Positions 33,011-44,413 of a stretch of DNA of 64,000 nucleotides are shown in pieces. Source of the DNA: Yponomeuta sedellus (Eukaryota; Arthropoda; Insecta; Lepidoptera; Yponomeutidae); the NCBI GenBank assembly GCA_934045075.1, contig OW203730.1, forward strand, positions 6,336,785 to 6,400,784. Direction: 5' to 3'. Under the pieces are notes generated by a model. It was not told the origin of the DNA. It saw nothing but the letters and a program-made list of their open reading frames with translations, and searched no databases. Numbering within the stretch: the first letter of the stretch is position 1; each line of letters begins with the position of its first letter. The translations under genes were made by a program, and so were the position numbers.

Positions 33011-33692
33011 ATAATAATAATATGAATACTTCATATTTATCTCAATATAAAGGCTGCATTAGAATAATATTTTTATGTGTCAAGGTTCCAGAATGGTCCG
33101 CATATTAGCCTCATTATTACCAAGTAAAACTTTGATGAAAATAAACACTACCTTACTCATAGAACTTTAAATCAGCCTGAACGGCTACGAAACTTTTTAC
33201 ATTAGCTTCACAAAAATCTGCACCACACAGCCGTTCCAAAATAACTCGTAACACCTTGCATTACGGTCCAAATAACTCCTCCACAAAATTGCAGTGGAAT
33301 GTCTCCTTAGAACGGCGTGATATCTTCATTAAAGAGTACCACCATCTTGCCTTAATGTTAGGACTTCATTCACTGGAGATATTTAATTAGCACGGTGCCA
33401 CGGTCTGCTTGTTTTCTTCATGTGAGGTCTTTTTGCGCAGTAGTAATTTGAGACTCTTACTAATAAGCTGCCTGTAAAAGTAGCAAGCTTTAGCCCCTGT
33501 TTCACAATGTTCAAATAAAGCTCCAGATAAGCTATCCGAAACCAGGACTGCCGTCTGTTCTAAATTTAAATATTTTTTTCCTATATAGCGTGTGTTCGTT
33601 TATGGCTTCAAATTTAGAGCAAACGGCAACCCTGGTTGCCGATAGCGTAACCGAAACTTTATCTGCAGATTGTGAAACAGACCCTTATTAGT
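33011..33692. other. Unassigned stretch
   Basis: No repeat or gene identified. Confidence 0.35.
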
Positions 33693-34078
33693 GTAGACTT
33701 TTAGTCCGGATCTACTTACGGGTGTTGTTATATCGGAAGAGTCCGATCAGGTTTCGCACCGTTTCGCATTGCAGTGAAAGTGAATATCGAGATTGATACT
33801 GCAAGAACGAAGATGTCGTGAGCTGTGTCAGTGCCGTCATGCCCAGCGACATTGACGACGGAAAAGCACTAGGCGCCGCGGCGCAAGCCAGCGGGAATCC
33901 CCCTCCGCCTGTGCCAGCACCCGCGCGCTTGCCCGCAGTGTGAAACGAGCAACCGACGATGCGAGCTCCGTCTCTGCTCGCCATGATTAAGCTATGCGCA
34001 TCGGAGCGAAACCTGGTCGGACTCTTCCGATATAACAACACCCGTAAGTAGATCCGGACTAAAAGTCTACAATGTCTT
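33693..34078. mobile_element. Family N MITE, long copy
   Basis: Inverted ends (TGTAGACTTTTAGTCCGGAT and following, about 70 bp) enclose a GC-rich core. The core is open for 110 codons on the minus strand through both arms, but the translation is low-complexity (GAGTGGGG) and looks like a by-product of base composition. Confidence 0.75.
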
Positions 34079-34257
34079 GTGCTTACGAAAGTTTTAGCTT
34101 TAGTAGTATGGGGCTGGTGAAATATGCCGAAGAACTGACTATCGACGATGTTAAATGTCCTCGCAACAATGGATCTAGAACGTGTTTATGCAACGATGAA
34201 ACTAAAATAGTTACGACTATAATATAAGTGTAAAAAACCGTATAGGCTACTTCTACA

Positions 34258-34438
34258 TGCATACATACAAAACCTTACGCCTTTATCCCACAGGGGTAGG
34301 CAAACACCAGGGACTGCCACTTGCCACGATCCTGACAGATCACCTTCGCTTTATCAACGTTCATAAGTCGTTGCACGCCGGTTCCGGGTACTTTTTATCT
34401 TCCCCTTTGCTAATACATCCCCTATTCGGTTGCTACTT
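34258..34438 (-). repeat. LINE I 3' end fragment
   Basis: ACGCCTTTATCCCACAGGGG to CTTCCCCTTTGCTAATACAT. Confidence 0.65.
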
Positions 34439-34501
34439 CTAAAATGCACAAATCCTGAATGAATTCCATTAGTGTTTGTTATTTACAACAAAAAAAATCC
34501 T

Positions 34502-34705
34502 TTGACGCCCTCGGTGGCGCAGCGGTTCGGTACCCTGACTGTAAAACCGAAGATCTCGGGTTCAATCCCGGGCCGGGTCAAACTAGGAAACGAACTTTTC
34601 TAGTTTGTCCCGGGTCTTGGATGTTATCTATGTATTTATTGTATTTAATCCATCGTCGAATTAGCACCTATAACACAAGTCATTTAGTTGTACTTAGTAA
34701 AAAGC
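34502..34705 (+). repeat. E-type tRNA-derived SINE
   Basis: Head GCCCTCGGTGGCGCAGCGGT, B box GGTTCAATCCC, tail CATTTAGTTGTACTTAGTA. Confidence 0.8.
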
Positions 34706-35030
34706 AAGTGAAGTGACCTTAAAGTAATTTTGCTTTAAATAGCTAATTCAGTTTTTCAAAGCTTGACTTCATTGAGTCATCGTTATGAAAGGATTTGTCA
34801 ATCAGCTGTAGGGGCACGTTGATTGTTGTGGCAACAGAGGTCTATATGACGAATTGTCTCGTAACTATCACTTGTCATGTGAATAACTAAAGCACGATGT
34901 ATTATAAAGTCAAATAAATATTATCTTGTTGTAGTTTAGGGTGCGCCAGACGTACCGGCTCAGTAGGAACGTCGGTTCGGAAGGCTTGAACTTGAACTCA
35001 ATTAGTTATAGTTTGAAACCTCATCATAAA
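34706..35030. other. Unassigned stretch
   Basis: Nothing identified. Confidence 0.3.
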
Positions 35031-35032
35031 TT

Positions 35033-35402
35033 GGTTGCTTAGTGGGTAGAACCATGGACTCGCAAGCGAGAGCCCGAGGTTCAATCCCGAGTGCGGGCAT
35101 GGTCGAATGGCTTTGTTTAATTTCAAAGTTGCGTACATTTGCGAATTTTTAGTCGCAATACCACACGCTAACGGTGAAGGTAAACTTCGTGAGGAAAGCC
35201 ACGGCTTGTTGGCTCCGCACGTATTGACTAGTCTTTCCTGTGGGCTAGGCCAACTAAGCTGTCAGGATGGTATATGTGCTGGGCAAGTCTACACCATCTA
35301 TAAAACCATGTCCCAGGCACTACAGCGTCGGAATGGTCCCTTCACCCATCTAGTGTAAGTGAATATACCACTGGACGCTGTATAAATCATCTCAATACGT
35401 AG
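35033..35402 (+). repeat. F-type SINE, full-length with tRNA head
   Basis: Head GTTGCTTAGTGGGTAGAACC with B box GGTTCAATCCC, body CTCCGCACGTATTGACTAGT, end CGCTGTATAAATCATCTCAA. Confidence 0.82.
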
Positions 35403-35444
35403 ATAAAAAAGGTCATCATAAATAATTTCGTAAATCAACTAAGC

Positions 35445-35690
35445 CTTTAAGGCTTCTCAATCTGGAGGTCGTGGGTTCCAATTCCGGCATGAACCAATGA
35501 CTTTTTTTTCTGAATTATGGACGTTTGTAAAGCTATAAAAGCAACACCACTCGCAAACGTGAAGGAAACATCGTGAGGAAACCCTAGTGTCTGAAGTAAT
35601 AACATACCTCAGCGCTTGCTATGTATAATAGAGGCCCAACTGTGAAGCCTAGTGCAGTAATCTCAGTTCTAACTAACTAGCCATTTAAAA
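35445..35690 (+). repeat. L-type SINE with partial head
   Basis: GGTCGTGGGTTCCAATTCCG then GAAGGAAACATCGTGAGGAA. Confidence 0.55.
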
Positions 35691-35827
35691 GAAAGTAACG
35701 CAAATGGCATAGAAAAATGCTTTTATTTAATAGTAGAGTACCTCGACCTGAAATATATAGACATATCATTATAATCTTTTTAAAAAAATCAAGAAATGTA
35801 GGACATTGTAAATGTCATTGTAATCTT

Positions 35828-36045
35828 TATACTATTTTTATTTTTAATGCACTAACCCGTGCTAAGGACAATTTTAAAAACCTATTTAGAGGCTAGAAAT
35901 TCCACCCATGCCGGCATTCGAACCCGCGACCTCTGGCTATCCGTGCCAGAGGTCCGTGCCAGCGCTCTTTCCAACTGAGCTAATGGGCGACTCACAGGCA
36001 TCAGTGAAATTTCGAACCTCTTTACACTATTCTCTGTATTACTGT
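35828..36045 (-). repeat. Family A element with a 16-bp internal duplication
   Basis: CCGTGCCAGAGGT/CCGTGCCAGCGCT shows a duplicated anticodon-arm segment; the tail at the left is complete. Confidence 0.8.
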
Positions 36046-36654
36046 ATTTATCTTGTAAATAATAATATGTTATGACATTATAAATAATATATTAATTTAA
36101 TTTAATAAAAAATTTTGCATGCCTAAAGAGGTGAATTGTGAAGAAACTTATAAATATCTTACCATCTGCTAACGATGTACCACTTTTCGTGCTAATAAAT
36201 AATTTCATCTCATCTCATCTCATTTCACCTTTGTAAAATATGAGATTCTAGGTACAGTCGATATTGACGAGCCAACTATATGTTCTTGTTTATTAAAATA
36301 AACTTTATAATTCAAAGACTCACAAAGGAATACTAGATTAAATGGAAATTCTAAAACGCAACGCGTATAAACGAATTTGCAATGTCCACTTTGTTCGCAA
36401 CAATTTTACATATTGTTATTATTTGGTCAACAGCATCTTCAAATTAAATTACGAATTGAAAACAGATTTCGAGCCTTGTTTGGGACCTAGTTAAAATGTT
36501 ATGCCAATAACCTCTTTCCACTTCTCGGAGTAATTTCAATTCACAAGTTCTCTTGAACCGATAAACGATTGTCTACTCTCAACGTCAATATTGCCTAAGA
36601 CATAACATTACTTTACAAAAAAACTCACGCCCATATTTTTCTGAACTAAAACTT
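36046..36654. other. Unassigned AT-rich stretch
   Basis: A short TCTCA repeat (36200-36225); otherwise nothing. Confidence 0.35.
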
Positions 36655-36820
36655 TCGTAAGCACAACACATTGTAAACTTTTAGTCCGGATCTACTTACG
36701 GGTGTTTTTATATCGGAAGAGTACCGTCCGACCAGGTTTCGCTCCGATTCGCAGAGCTTAATCATGGTGACACCTTATAACAACACCCGTAAGTAAATCC
36801 GGACTAAAAGTCTACAAAAT
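36655..36820. mobile_element. Family N MITE, short copy
   Basis: Same ends as the 33.7 kb copy (CTTTTAGTCCGGATCTACTT, AACAACACCCGTAAGTAAAT) with most of the core deleted, 147-165 bp. Confidence 0.75.
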
Positions 36821-36969
36821 ATTTTTCTGGTTTTGCAAAAAAGTGTTCTCTATCTATCTTTCCTATCAACTTAGAATTCTAAGAAATTAGAGACTACTCG
36901 TCTCTTCTTTCTTTCTTGTCTCCGTTTATGGTTGCCTAAAACAAATAGCTTTTAGTAATAAGGCCACTT

Positions 36970-37082
36970 TTTCTTCTTCAGGCTATATTATTCCACTGCT
37001 GGATAAAGCTCTACCCTAATGAGCGCCATAGCTCAAGGTTGTGCCATCATTGGGGGGTAATGCCCATAATCCCCACGCTCAG
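36970..37082 (+). repeat. Repeat K fragment
   Basis: TTCTTCAGGCTATATTATTC to ATAATCCCCACGCT. Confidence 0.6.
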
Positions 37083-37285
37083 CCTCACAGTTGGGCCACT
37101 GTACGTGGCAAGCGCTGAGGTACGTTAACACTTCAGATGCTAGGGTTTCCTCACGAGGTTTTCCTTCGCGGTCAACGATTGGTATTGTTACTATAATTTC
37201 ACAAATGTGCATAACTTATAAAACAAAGTCATCGTTACATGCTGGGGTGCAAACCCACGACGTCCCGATTAAGAAGCCTATCTAA
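37083..37285 (+). repeat. L-type SINE
   Basis: CCTCACAGTTGGGCCACTGT and GTTTTCCTTCGCGGTCAACG. Confidence 0.65.
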
Positions 37286-37404
37286 AAATCTTAAAAGAAA
37301 TCACTTTTAATATGATTGAAATATTGTACAGACTCTTAAATATGACCGGTAAAAGAAGATATATTTTTTTTTCTTTTTTGGCGTTAGTTAGCCACCTTGA
37401 TTGA

Positions 37405-37605
37405 CTACCTCTGTGGCGTAGCGGTAGCGTATCAGCCTACCATGCAAGAGGTCCCGGGTTCGAATCCCGGCTGAGGACAAAAAAAAACCCCCAGGTATTG
37501 GATGTTTACATGTTTGTGATGTCGTTGTTCCTGGTTCCCACGACACAGGGTATCCTAGTGTGGGGTCAGAAGCAATGTATGTGCCTGTATGTAAATGTTA
37601 TGAGT
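37405..37605 (+). repeat. G-type tRNA-derived SINE, full-length
   Basis: Head CTGTGGCGTAGCGGTAGCGT, B box GGTTCGAATCC, A run, then GGATGTTTACATGTTTGTGA. Confidence 0.82.
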
Positions 37606-37848
37606 CTACGGAAGATTTCTTGTTTTGTTCTCTGCAAGATTTCACTAAGAATAATTTTCGTATTTTGCTTTATAATCACGTAATTTCTTTCATTTTTCTG
37701 TCTCTCCTTTGGAATATCTTAATGTGTCGCGATCCTCACACATTTCAACCGCGACTGTATTTTCGGTGTATCGCTCGGGAAGCAATTGAAATTTACAAAA
37801 AACAAGAACCGAAACAGAGTAGATGGTTTCAAGCTTTCAGTACGTAAA
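37606..37848 (+). pseudogene. Possible retroelement ORF C-terminus
   Basis: The frame ends CIAREAIEIYKKQEP...FQAFST with a stop at 37845. The REAIEIYK phrase recalls C-terminal segments of some lepidopteran retroelements. Weak. Confidence 0.3.
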
Positions 37849-38039
37849 ATCCAGTAAATACAAATCACGTGCCTTGTCACCAGACCGTGTCCGCGGGGGC
37901 GTAGTGAGAGTTGTGTTTGTGAAAAACTAAAAGTGACTACCCACAATAATTTACTGCAGTCGTGACTTCAGTCTACCCATGACCACGGCTTCTGCAACGC
38001 TACCGAAACTTCGGGAATTGAAATGATTTGATAGCAACG

Positions 38040-38352
38040 ACAATTGTATGTCCTCACTGCTAGGGCACGGGTTTATTCCTGCATCGCAGGAAGATAAGGC
38101 CATACTCCACCAAGTCTGGTTTGGTGGAGGATTGTTAGACAGCGGCGGGTCTAACTGTCAGAAGTTATCAAGCCGCCCATAAGGCCTGACATGGCTTAGC
38201 GTCCCTTGCGAAGCGCGGAAGTGCCCGGAAAAAATGCCACTAGCGGTAGTCACGAGACGGTCACCCATCCTGCACCTGACCATGCCTGTTGTTGCTTAAC
38301 CCAAGTGATTGATTTCAATCACTCGGTTCTACTAGTCTACGAGTGCTTCGTT
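38040..38352 (-). repeat. Family B SINE
   Basis: Tail at left, 5S-like head at right (minus strand GGTTAAGCAACAACAGGC in near-intact form). Confidence 0.8.
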
Positions 38353-38472
38353 AGACCCGTTTAATATATAACTATGTCTCTCCTTTGTTATTGTATTAAA
38401 ATACCTTTAAAGACTGTAATACGATGAATACATATTAAAAAAAAACACAGAAGTTACAAATAAATAACGTTA

Positions 38473-38478
38473 TTTATT
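38473..38478 (-). terminator. Poly(A) signal of the GST gene
   Basis: AATAAA begins directly after the TAG stop codon. A second copy-like AT-rich run follows, so the 3' untranslated region would be very short. Confidence 0.6.
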
Positions 38479-38646
38479 CTAGACTTTGTAATCTCCTCGC
38501 TTAGCGATGTACTCCTTGACTCCAGGTAGACTCCTGATCTTCAGCACGAGGGCTCTGATGGCTGGGTAGGGTTTTTCCAGTTCCGTACCCAGGAATAGGT
38601 CGCTGCCCTCAATGATGCCGACCAGGACAAAGTCAGCCCAGGAGAG
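38479..38646 (-). CDS. GSTs: GST exon 4
   Basis: The acceptor is ATGATTTTCAG, phase 0. Encodes LSWADFVLVGI through the last helix (LPGVKEYIAKR) and stop TAG at 38481-38479. Confidence 0.95.
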   Translation of the reverse strand, partial: LSWADFVLVGIIEGSDLFLGTELEKPYPAIRALVLKIRSLPGVKEYIAKRGDYKV

Positions 38647-41600
38647 CTGAAAATCATTATTCAATTAGCATAATGTTAAGCTGGGTGCTGCCCAACGTTA
38701 CGAGGTGTAATGTAACATGTTACACAGCGAACATTCAGGGTTACGGGGAAACCAGCGAGTGTTTCTTTTGAGTCCTTCACCTGGCTGTCGGCGAAGGTTA
38801 GATTACACCTCGTAACTTTTGTCAGTACACAGCTTTAGAGTGTTTGACTTTGAAAACAGATTACGGTAACAATAAAATATTGTGTGGGAATGCGTAGGGG
38901 GGGATATAGTATACCAAGTATAGCAAGTATGAAGTATACTCAGCTTTAGCTTCAGACTAAGATTGCCCCGCGAATTCGCTTGCATGGAAATTTCGATACG
39001 TTCAGAAAATAGAAAAACCGGGACTTGGCCCCCGTGGTGGAGTATGGCCTAATTTCATTGTACACATAAGATACGTCCAGAAAATAGAATATACACAAAA
39101 TAAAAAAAGTTACATTGTGAGCTTATTTCTTCAGATATCTCTTCTAGCAACGCTTCTTGTGGTCATACGAACATTATAAACAAGGAAGAGAAAGTGTACA
39201 AAAGTGTGTTTGATATGTATTTTGACGTGATAAAAAGTAGCTAACGTGTCATTCCAAATTATAATCTATCTGTATGCCATCTAAGTTCGTTCAGTGAATT
39301 CGTAGCGATTTAGTGTAAGCTAGTTGCAAGTTGCAAATTTAATATAATGGAGTCACCTCATCTGTAACTGCTGCTATTAGCTGCTATTCATCCTATTAAC
39401 TGAATTTCGATTCACTTACACGATTTTTTTATCGCAAGAGACCGACCACGTTTCTAAATAAGCTCATGATTAAGCTCTGAGAATCGAAACTTGCTCTGAG
39501 AGAGCGAAACTTGGTCGGACTCTTCCGGCAAAAAATACGAGTAAGTAAGTGAGCCCGGAATCAAGTTAATAATTTAAAGTGCTTACGAAAGTTTTACTTC
39601 ATATATTTTGCTATCTAAACTTTCACATTTATAGGTAATTAGCTATCCAAGCGATCTTTGTACTGCCACAGAATTCGTTTATACGATTCTTGTTACCATG
39701 GCAACGCAATAAACAAATAAAATAATAGGGGTTAAAGTATGAAATTGTCGTTTTATTGCAATAGGTTCTTTGAATTGACATAGAATCTTCATGGTTTGAG
39801 GTTTTCGAATGAAACTTTTTTCAAATGGTTTCTATGATGTTCTTTTTTTAAAAAATGTGAAACATTGGAATACCGACTTTCAATTGTTTTTGTTATTCAA
39901 TTTAGACAAGAACAATAGAATTAGAATTATTAGAATTTAGAATTTAGACATTTGAAAAAAGTTTCATTCGAAAACCTCAAACCATGAAGATTCTATGTCA
40001 ATTCAAAGAACCTATTGCAATAAAACGGCAATTTCATACTTTAACCCCTAATATTAAGTGAGAAGACGTAATGGGGCTATCAAGTAGGTATCCTAAGTTC
40101 CAATTCAGATCTTTCTAAATCTGTATGCGTGATTGAGTAACAAACTTAAAAGCATCTCCACAAACTTTTACATTTACAATATTACTAGCTGTGCCCCGCG
40201 GTGTTACCCGCGGTTTATCGATTTTCCCATGGGAATAAGATATTTTCCCGGAGTAAAACGTAGCCTACGTGTTAGTCCTGAAGCGCTCGTGATCTAGGCG
40301 AACCGAGTGTTTGGAATCAATCACTTGGTTAAGCAACAACAGGCGCGGTCAGGTACAGGATGGGTGAGCGTCCCGTGACAACCGCTAATGGCATTTTTCC
40401 GAGCGCTTCCGTGCTTCGCAAGGCACGTTACACCATTGGTACCGGCTGTCCTATAATGGCAGTCGTTAAGCCATGTCAGAGGCCTTATGGGGGGCTTGAT
40501 AACTTCTGACGGTAAGACCCGCCACTGTTTTACAATCCTCCACCAACCCGGACTTGGCCCCGTGGTGGAGTATGGCCTAACCTTCCTGCGATGCAGGAAG
40601 AGACCCGTGCCCCAGCAGTGGGGACATACAAGGGTTGATAACGATAACGAACGTGTTATTCCAGGATGTCAGCTAACTCCATACTAAATTTTTATTAAAA
40701 TCGCTCCAACCGTTAAGACGTGAAGAAGTAACAAACTTACTAACTTTCGCCTTCATTATATTAGCGTGATGTGATGTGATAAAGTAGGACAGTAGTAAGA
40801 TTCCCACCTTTCCATTGAAGAATCCTCCGTTATCTTTGAGAGTCTTCTCGAACCTGGAGAAGTAGAAGTCAACGACGTCCTTCAGGAGCTCTTTCTTGAT
40901 TTCCGCGCGCTTTACTACGTCCGTCTCCTTGATGTAAGGGAGTACCTCTGCGAAAAAAGATAATATCTGTGTAATTTCTTTTTTTATGTTCAATAAAGTC
41001 TCCGTTTCTATCTGTAATATGTGTATAGTGGTATACACAATGCTGATATTGATACTATTTTGATATTGATATTGATAAGGGGAATGGCGTGTGAATGAAA
41101 CGACCGATTCCAACGAGTACGTTAGCGTAACTGATTTATTGTATAGTAATGAGTAAATATAGTGTAAACTAAGCAATTTCAATACATTGTACGTTCGCTC
41201 GTACAATATGGAAGTGGAAGAAGCTTAACTCTCTCCCTGAGAGAAGGCTTGAGCTCTACAGTCGGATGTATAACGCGTAACGAATATATACGAAGCGCTC
41301 GTGGCCTAGTCGAACCGAGTGATTGGAATCAATCACTTGTGTTAAGCAAAAACAGGCTCAGTCAGGTGCAGGATGGGCGACCGTCCCGTGACTACCGCTA
41401 GTGGCATTTTTCTCAGCGCTTCCGCGCTTCGTAAGGCACGCTAAGCCGTCGGTGCCGCAGGAAGAGACCCGTGCCCCAGCAGTGGGGACATACAGGGTTG
41501 TTATCGATGTCCCACTGTCTGCAGTCAGATTTCTCTGGGTCACAAAAAAAACTTTCAGACAACACAATCACTTGACCTGGTTCCAAACTAGGATACCCTC

Positions 41601-44413
41601 TACTATAGTAACCAGGCAAGGACGACACAAATGTGAAAATTCATCCAGAGACTGAGACCACTTTTACAATTGTACGGCGGCCTCCATTGGACATCGAACC
41701 CCCGACCTCTGTCTTGGTGCCTTAACGGCTACACCAAAAAGGCTGTCATCAACGTAGCTTTCTTTGTATGGAATTAGGCGTTACTTTGCGGAAATTCATA
41801 ATAGTATGAAAAAGTAAAAACTGCTTTGCTAAATTATACTGTTTTTATTTTTGATGCACTAACCCGTTAAAAAATCTATTAAGAGGCTAAAAATTCCACC
41901 CATGCCGGGATTCGAACCCGCGACCTCTGGCTATCCGTGCCAGCGCTCTTTCCAACTGAGCTAATGGGCGACTCACCGGCATCAGCGAAATTTCGAACCT
42001 CTTTACACTATTCTCTGTATTACGTACAGGCAGCGACATCTGGCTGAAGTACATTGCATCACTTACAAGCCCCGAGTACTTACTTTACAGTTAGGTTTTG
42101 CTAAATTCCACCAAAAATCTAACAAGCACCATGCGGTGAGTTAATGCACCGCCCACTTTTTCAAGCAGAAGCAAGACACGAACACACCACCACCGACACC
42201 AATACTTGTGTGAGGAAACACGCGACGCGTTTCGCCTCTAACACGAGGCATCCTCAGGCTCACAAGTGCAAGTGGAAGCTTTCTTTGATCAAATGACTTG
42301 TCTGGCTTTAATTAAATAAACATCAACTTATACTCGAAGAACTTATGTAAAAGATGTAAGCAACATGACCAAGAGTCCTATAATATTGCAAAACATAGGT
42401 TGTCCAAACGGGATTGACCTATTCGCTAGGGCAAAAGGCTTATGTAACAAAATAGTTTAGTAACTTAAAAAAACTGACATAAAGCCTGAAGATAAGATAA
42501 GAATATTCTTTATTGTATACCGGATAATTGATACAGAAACAGCAGATACAGAAGATGAGATACAATTGGTGGCCTTATTGCCAATAGCTATTTCTTCCAG
42601 GCAACCTCAAATCGGAGAATTTGCCGAAGGAGAAATAGATACAGGTAGTCTTGAAGCTTACTTTTTTAATGACAAAGTGATTTTATTGCAAGCTTTTCTC
42701 TTATAGCTCACATCCACCACTATGTAGATGCGCGACAAGCTTTTTTTTTACCAATGAAACTGGCGTCGTCGTGACCTTTAATTGGTCGCGATATTTTTAT
42801 GATTTTAAAACCTATTTAGAGGCTAAAAATTTCACCGATGCCGGGACTCGAACCTGACACCTCTGGCTAACCATACCGTGTCTGGCACGGCTAGCCAGAG
42901 GTCGCGGGTTCGACTCCCGGCATGGGTGGAATTTTTAGCCTCTAAATAGGTTTTTAAAATTGTGCTTAGCACGGGTTCGTGCATTAAAAAGAATATAATA
43001 TTTAATGATATTTCGTAACCACTACACATTATTGACCATAATTCCGATTAACTTACTTGATTTTCCGACAAAAAATCAAAAAGTCGGTAAATCAAGTAAG
43101 TTATACGACATTATTGATGGCCGGATTTAAGTCATCAATAACGTTTCATTTGTTAAAAATTGTTCTATCATTTTAGCTTCTGCGTAATCTTAAAAAGGCG
43201 ACCACAAACGCGGAAAAGCATTACCCTCCGCTACTTTCGCAGTCTGATAAAACTTACTTGTCCAAAAGTCATAGATGGTGAAGACCATAGCGTCCAGGAC
43301 GGCTTGCTCCCAGTGGTCGGTGGGCAAAAGCTTGGTTTGGCTGGCGATGTAGCGAGCTATGGCCAGAGACTGGTGGATGCTCTTTCCGCCTTCCTCGTAG
43401 AGAGGCAGCTGACCGTAGGGCAGGGCTGCAAAAATACGCTTTAAGTTAAAGGTCATAAAGTATAGAATGGTCCAGTGAAAGGGCATACAAGTGATTAAAC
43501 GGTTTCAACTATACTTTAAGCCGTTCAATCTCGACGCGCGAACACACATACTAAAAAACTGAGTTGGATGGAGACCTCCTACTTATCTTATGTCGATTAA
43601 AATATGTGTTTAAGTTTGCAATATAGATACGCGTTTCTGTGTTTCGCAGGGTACGGTAAGTCGTTGGTGCTGGCTGTCATGTAACGGCAGTCTGTAAGCC
43701 ATGTCAAAGGCCTTATGGGCAGCTTGATTACTTCTGTCAGTAAGGTCCACCACCGCGGGGGGCATGTACAAATGCTTTGTTAAATTTCTAAGTTACGTGC
43801 ATTTGTGGATTTGTAGTTCCAATACCACACGCTAACTGTGACAGAAAACATCGTGAGAAAACCCGCGGCTTGGTTGGCCCCGCACGTATTGACTAGTCTT
43901 TCCTGTGGGCATGGCCGCCTAAGCTGTCAGAATGGTAGAAGTGCTGGGCAAGCCTGCACCATCTAAAACAATTTCCTAGTCACTGGAGCGTCCAAGTGAT
44001 CCCTTCACCCATCTAGTGTGAGTGGAGACGCCTACAGCGTCTAGCTGTATACATGATCTCTTTATGCCGGCGCCAGACAGAAGTTCAATCAAGTGATCAC
44101 ATAAGTCTGCACATGTGTGGCACGGACATTTGTTGCTATTGTCTCATAAAATGTCCGTGCCGCACATGTGCACACTTATGTGATCACTTGTTTGAACTAC
44201 TGTCTGGCGCCGGCGTTACGTAAAGGTACTGGAACAAGGGTAGATATAATTTATTATGTATCCAGGTAGGTACTTACATGCCTTCACCTTTTGGTCCGGC
44301 CAGCTCGCTCTCTCGTAGCGTACATCCTCGAACTTTTGTCCAGCGTAATGCAAGATGTACCTCACAGACTCCGCGATACCGTTGATGTCGAAATAGTGCA
44401 GTCTCTTGGCCAT
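38479..44413 (-). CDS. GSTs: Sigma-class glutathione S-transferase, four exons
   Basis: Four exons (44278-44413, 43258-43425, 40808-40947, 38479-38646) join in frame to 203 residues, the usual sigma GST length. The N-terminal thioredoxin-like domain (about 3-76) has the catalytic Tyr at position 7 (LHYFDI), the cis-Pro loop GQLP (Pro 53) and the SNAIL-like glutathione contact QS at 64-65. The helical C-terminal domain (about 84-203) contains the helix-capping motif SWAD (150-153). Known sigma GSTs conjugate glutathione to lipid peroxidation products and some make prostaglandin D; they are cytosolic dimers. The sequence looks closest to the second lepidopteran sigma type, but that is from general recall, not alignment. 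Introns of 852, 2310 and 2161 bp hold SINEs and MITEs. The ATG at 44413 is the first in frame and sits in AACATGG. Confidence 0.95.
39003..39058 (+). repeat. Family B tail fragment, GST intron 3
   Basis: CGGGACTTGGCCCCCGTGGT. Confidence 0.6.
39450..39600 (+). mobile_element. Family N MITE, degraded right end in GST intron 3
   Basis: GCGAAACTTGGTCGGACTCT followed by a decayed arm and GTGCTTACGAAAGTTTTA. Confidence 0.5.
39728..40048. mobile_element. TA-flanked MITE with 100-bp arms, GST intron 3
   Basis: Arms 39728-39827 and 39949-40048 are inverted copies with a single visible mismatch; the termini read GGGGTTAAAGTATGAAATTG. TA sits on each side (39726-39727, 40049-40050). Size 321 bp. A Tc1/mariner-type origin is inferred from the TA duplication. 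Confidence 0.85.
40115..40275 (-). repeat. Common non-autonomous repeat, GST intron 3
   Basis: TTACTAGCTGTGCCCCGCGG and GTAAAACGTAGCCTACGTGT are reverse complements of the frequent lepidopteran repeat ending in CAGCTAG; possibly Helitron-derived. Confidence 0.55.
40283..40655 (+). repeat. Family B SINE, full-length, GST intron 3
   Basis: Complete head (GCGCGGTCAGGTACAGGATG) and tail to ACATACAAGGGTTGATAACG. Confidence 0.83.
40808..40947 (-). CDS. GSTs: GST exon 3
   Basis: The acceptor is CTTTTTTCGCAG. Encodes the amphipathic helices of the C-terminal domain (residues 102-148), ending in GGFFNGK at donor GTGGGA, phase 0. Confidence 0.93.
41293..41512 (+). repeat. Family B SINE with internal deletion, GST intron 2
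   Basis: The head is joined to the last 60 bp of the tail; about 150 bp are missing. Confidence 0.78.
41560..41755 (-). repeat. H-type tRNA-derived SINE, GST intron 2
   Basis: CTGGTTCCAAACTAGGATAC, then minus-strand B box GGTTCGATGTCC. Confidence 0.65.
41836..42101 (-). repeat. Family A element, GST intron 2
   Basis: Intact A and B boxes on the minus strand and the distal body to AGTTAGGTTTT. Confidence 0.82.
42490..42662 (-). repeat. J-type element, GST intron 2
   Basis: GATAAGATAAGAATATTCTT and ACAATTGGTGGCCTTATTGC. Confidence 0.6.
42800..42992. repeat. Family A palindrome, GST intron 2
   Basis: Two inverted halves (42808-42868 and 42890-42952) each carry the tail and B-box half of the tRNA-like region. 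Confidence 0.78.
43258..43425 (-). CDS. GSTs: GST exon 2
   Basis: The acceptor is TATTTTTGCAG. Encodes the end of the glutathione domain (LPYGQLPLYEEGG) and the linker into the helical domain. The donor is GTAAGT after the first base of codon 102. Confidence 0.93.
43630..43760 (+). repeat. Family B fragment, GST intron 1
   Basis: GTTGGTGCTGGCTGTCATGT and GCCATGTCAAAGGCCTTATG. Confidence 0.65.
43763..44225 (+). repeat. F-type SINE interrupted by MITE, GST intron 1
   Basis: GCGGCTTGGTTGGCCCCGCA and GATCTCTTTA, resuming at TTACGTAAA after the MITE. Confidence 0.7.
44065..44215. mobile_element. MITE with TTA duplication, GST intron 1
   Basis: Arms of about 65 bp share GCCGGCGCCAGACAG, AAGTGATCACATAAGT and GGCACGGACATTT. 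The insertion breaks the tail of an F-type SINE, leaving TTA on both sides. A 3-bp TTA duplication suggests a PIF/Harbinger-type source. Confidence 0.7.
44278..44413 (-). CDS. GSTs: GST exon 1
   Basis: Encodes residues 1-45 plus one base of codon 46. Contains Tyr 7 and the FEDVRYERASWP stretch seen in sigma GSTs. The donor is a perfect GTAAGT. Confidence 0.93.

Noticed and set aside
33712..34041. 110-codon minus-strand frame in a GC-rich stretch
   Set aside because: It begins and ends within the inverted arms of MITE N and has a low-complexity composition.
37408..37480. Possible tRNA gene
   Set aside because: It is followed by an A run and the G-type SINE body seen at three other places.
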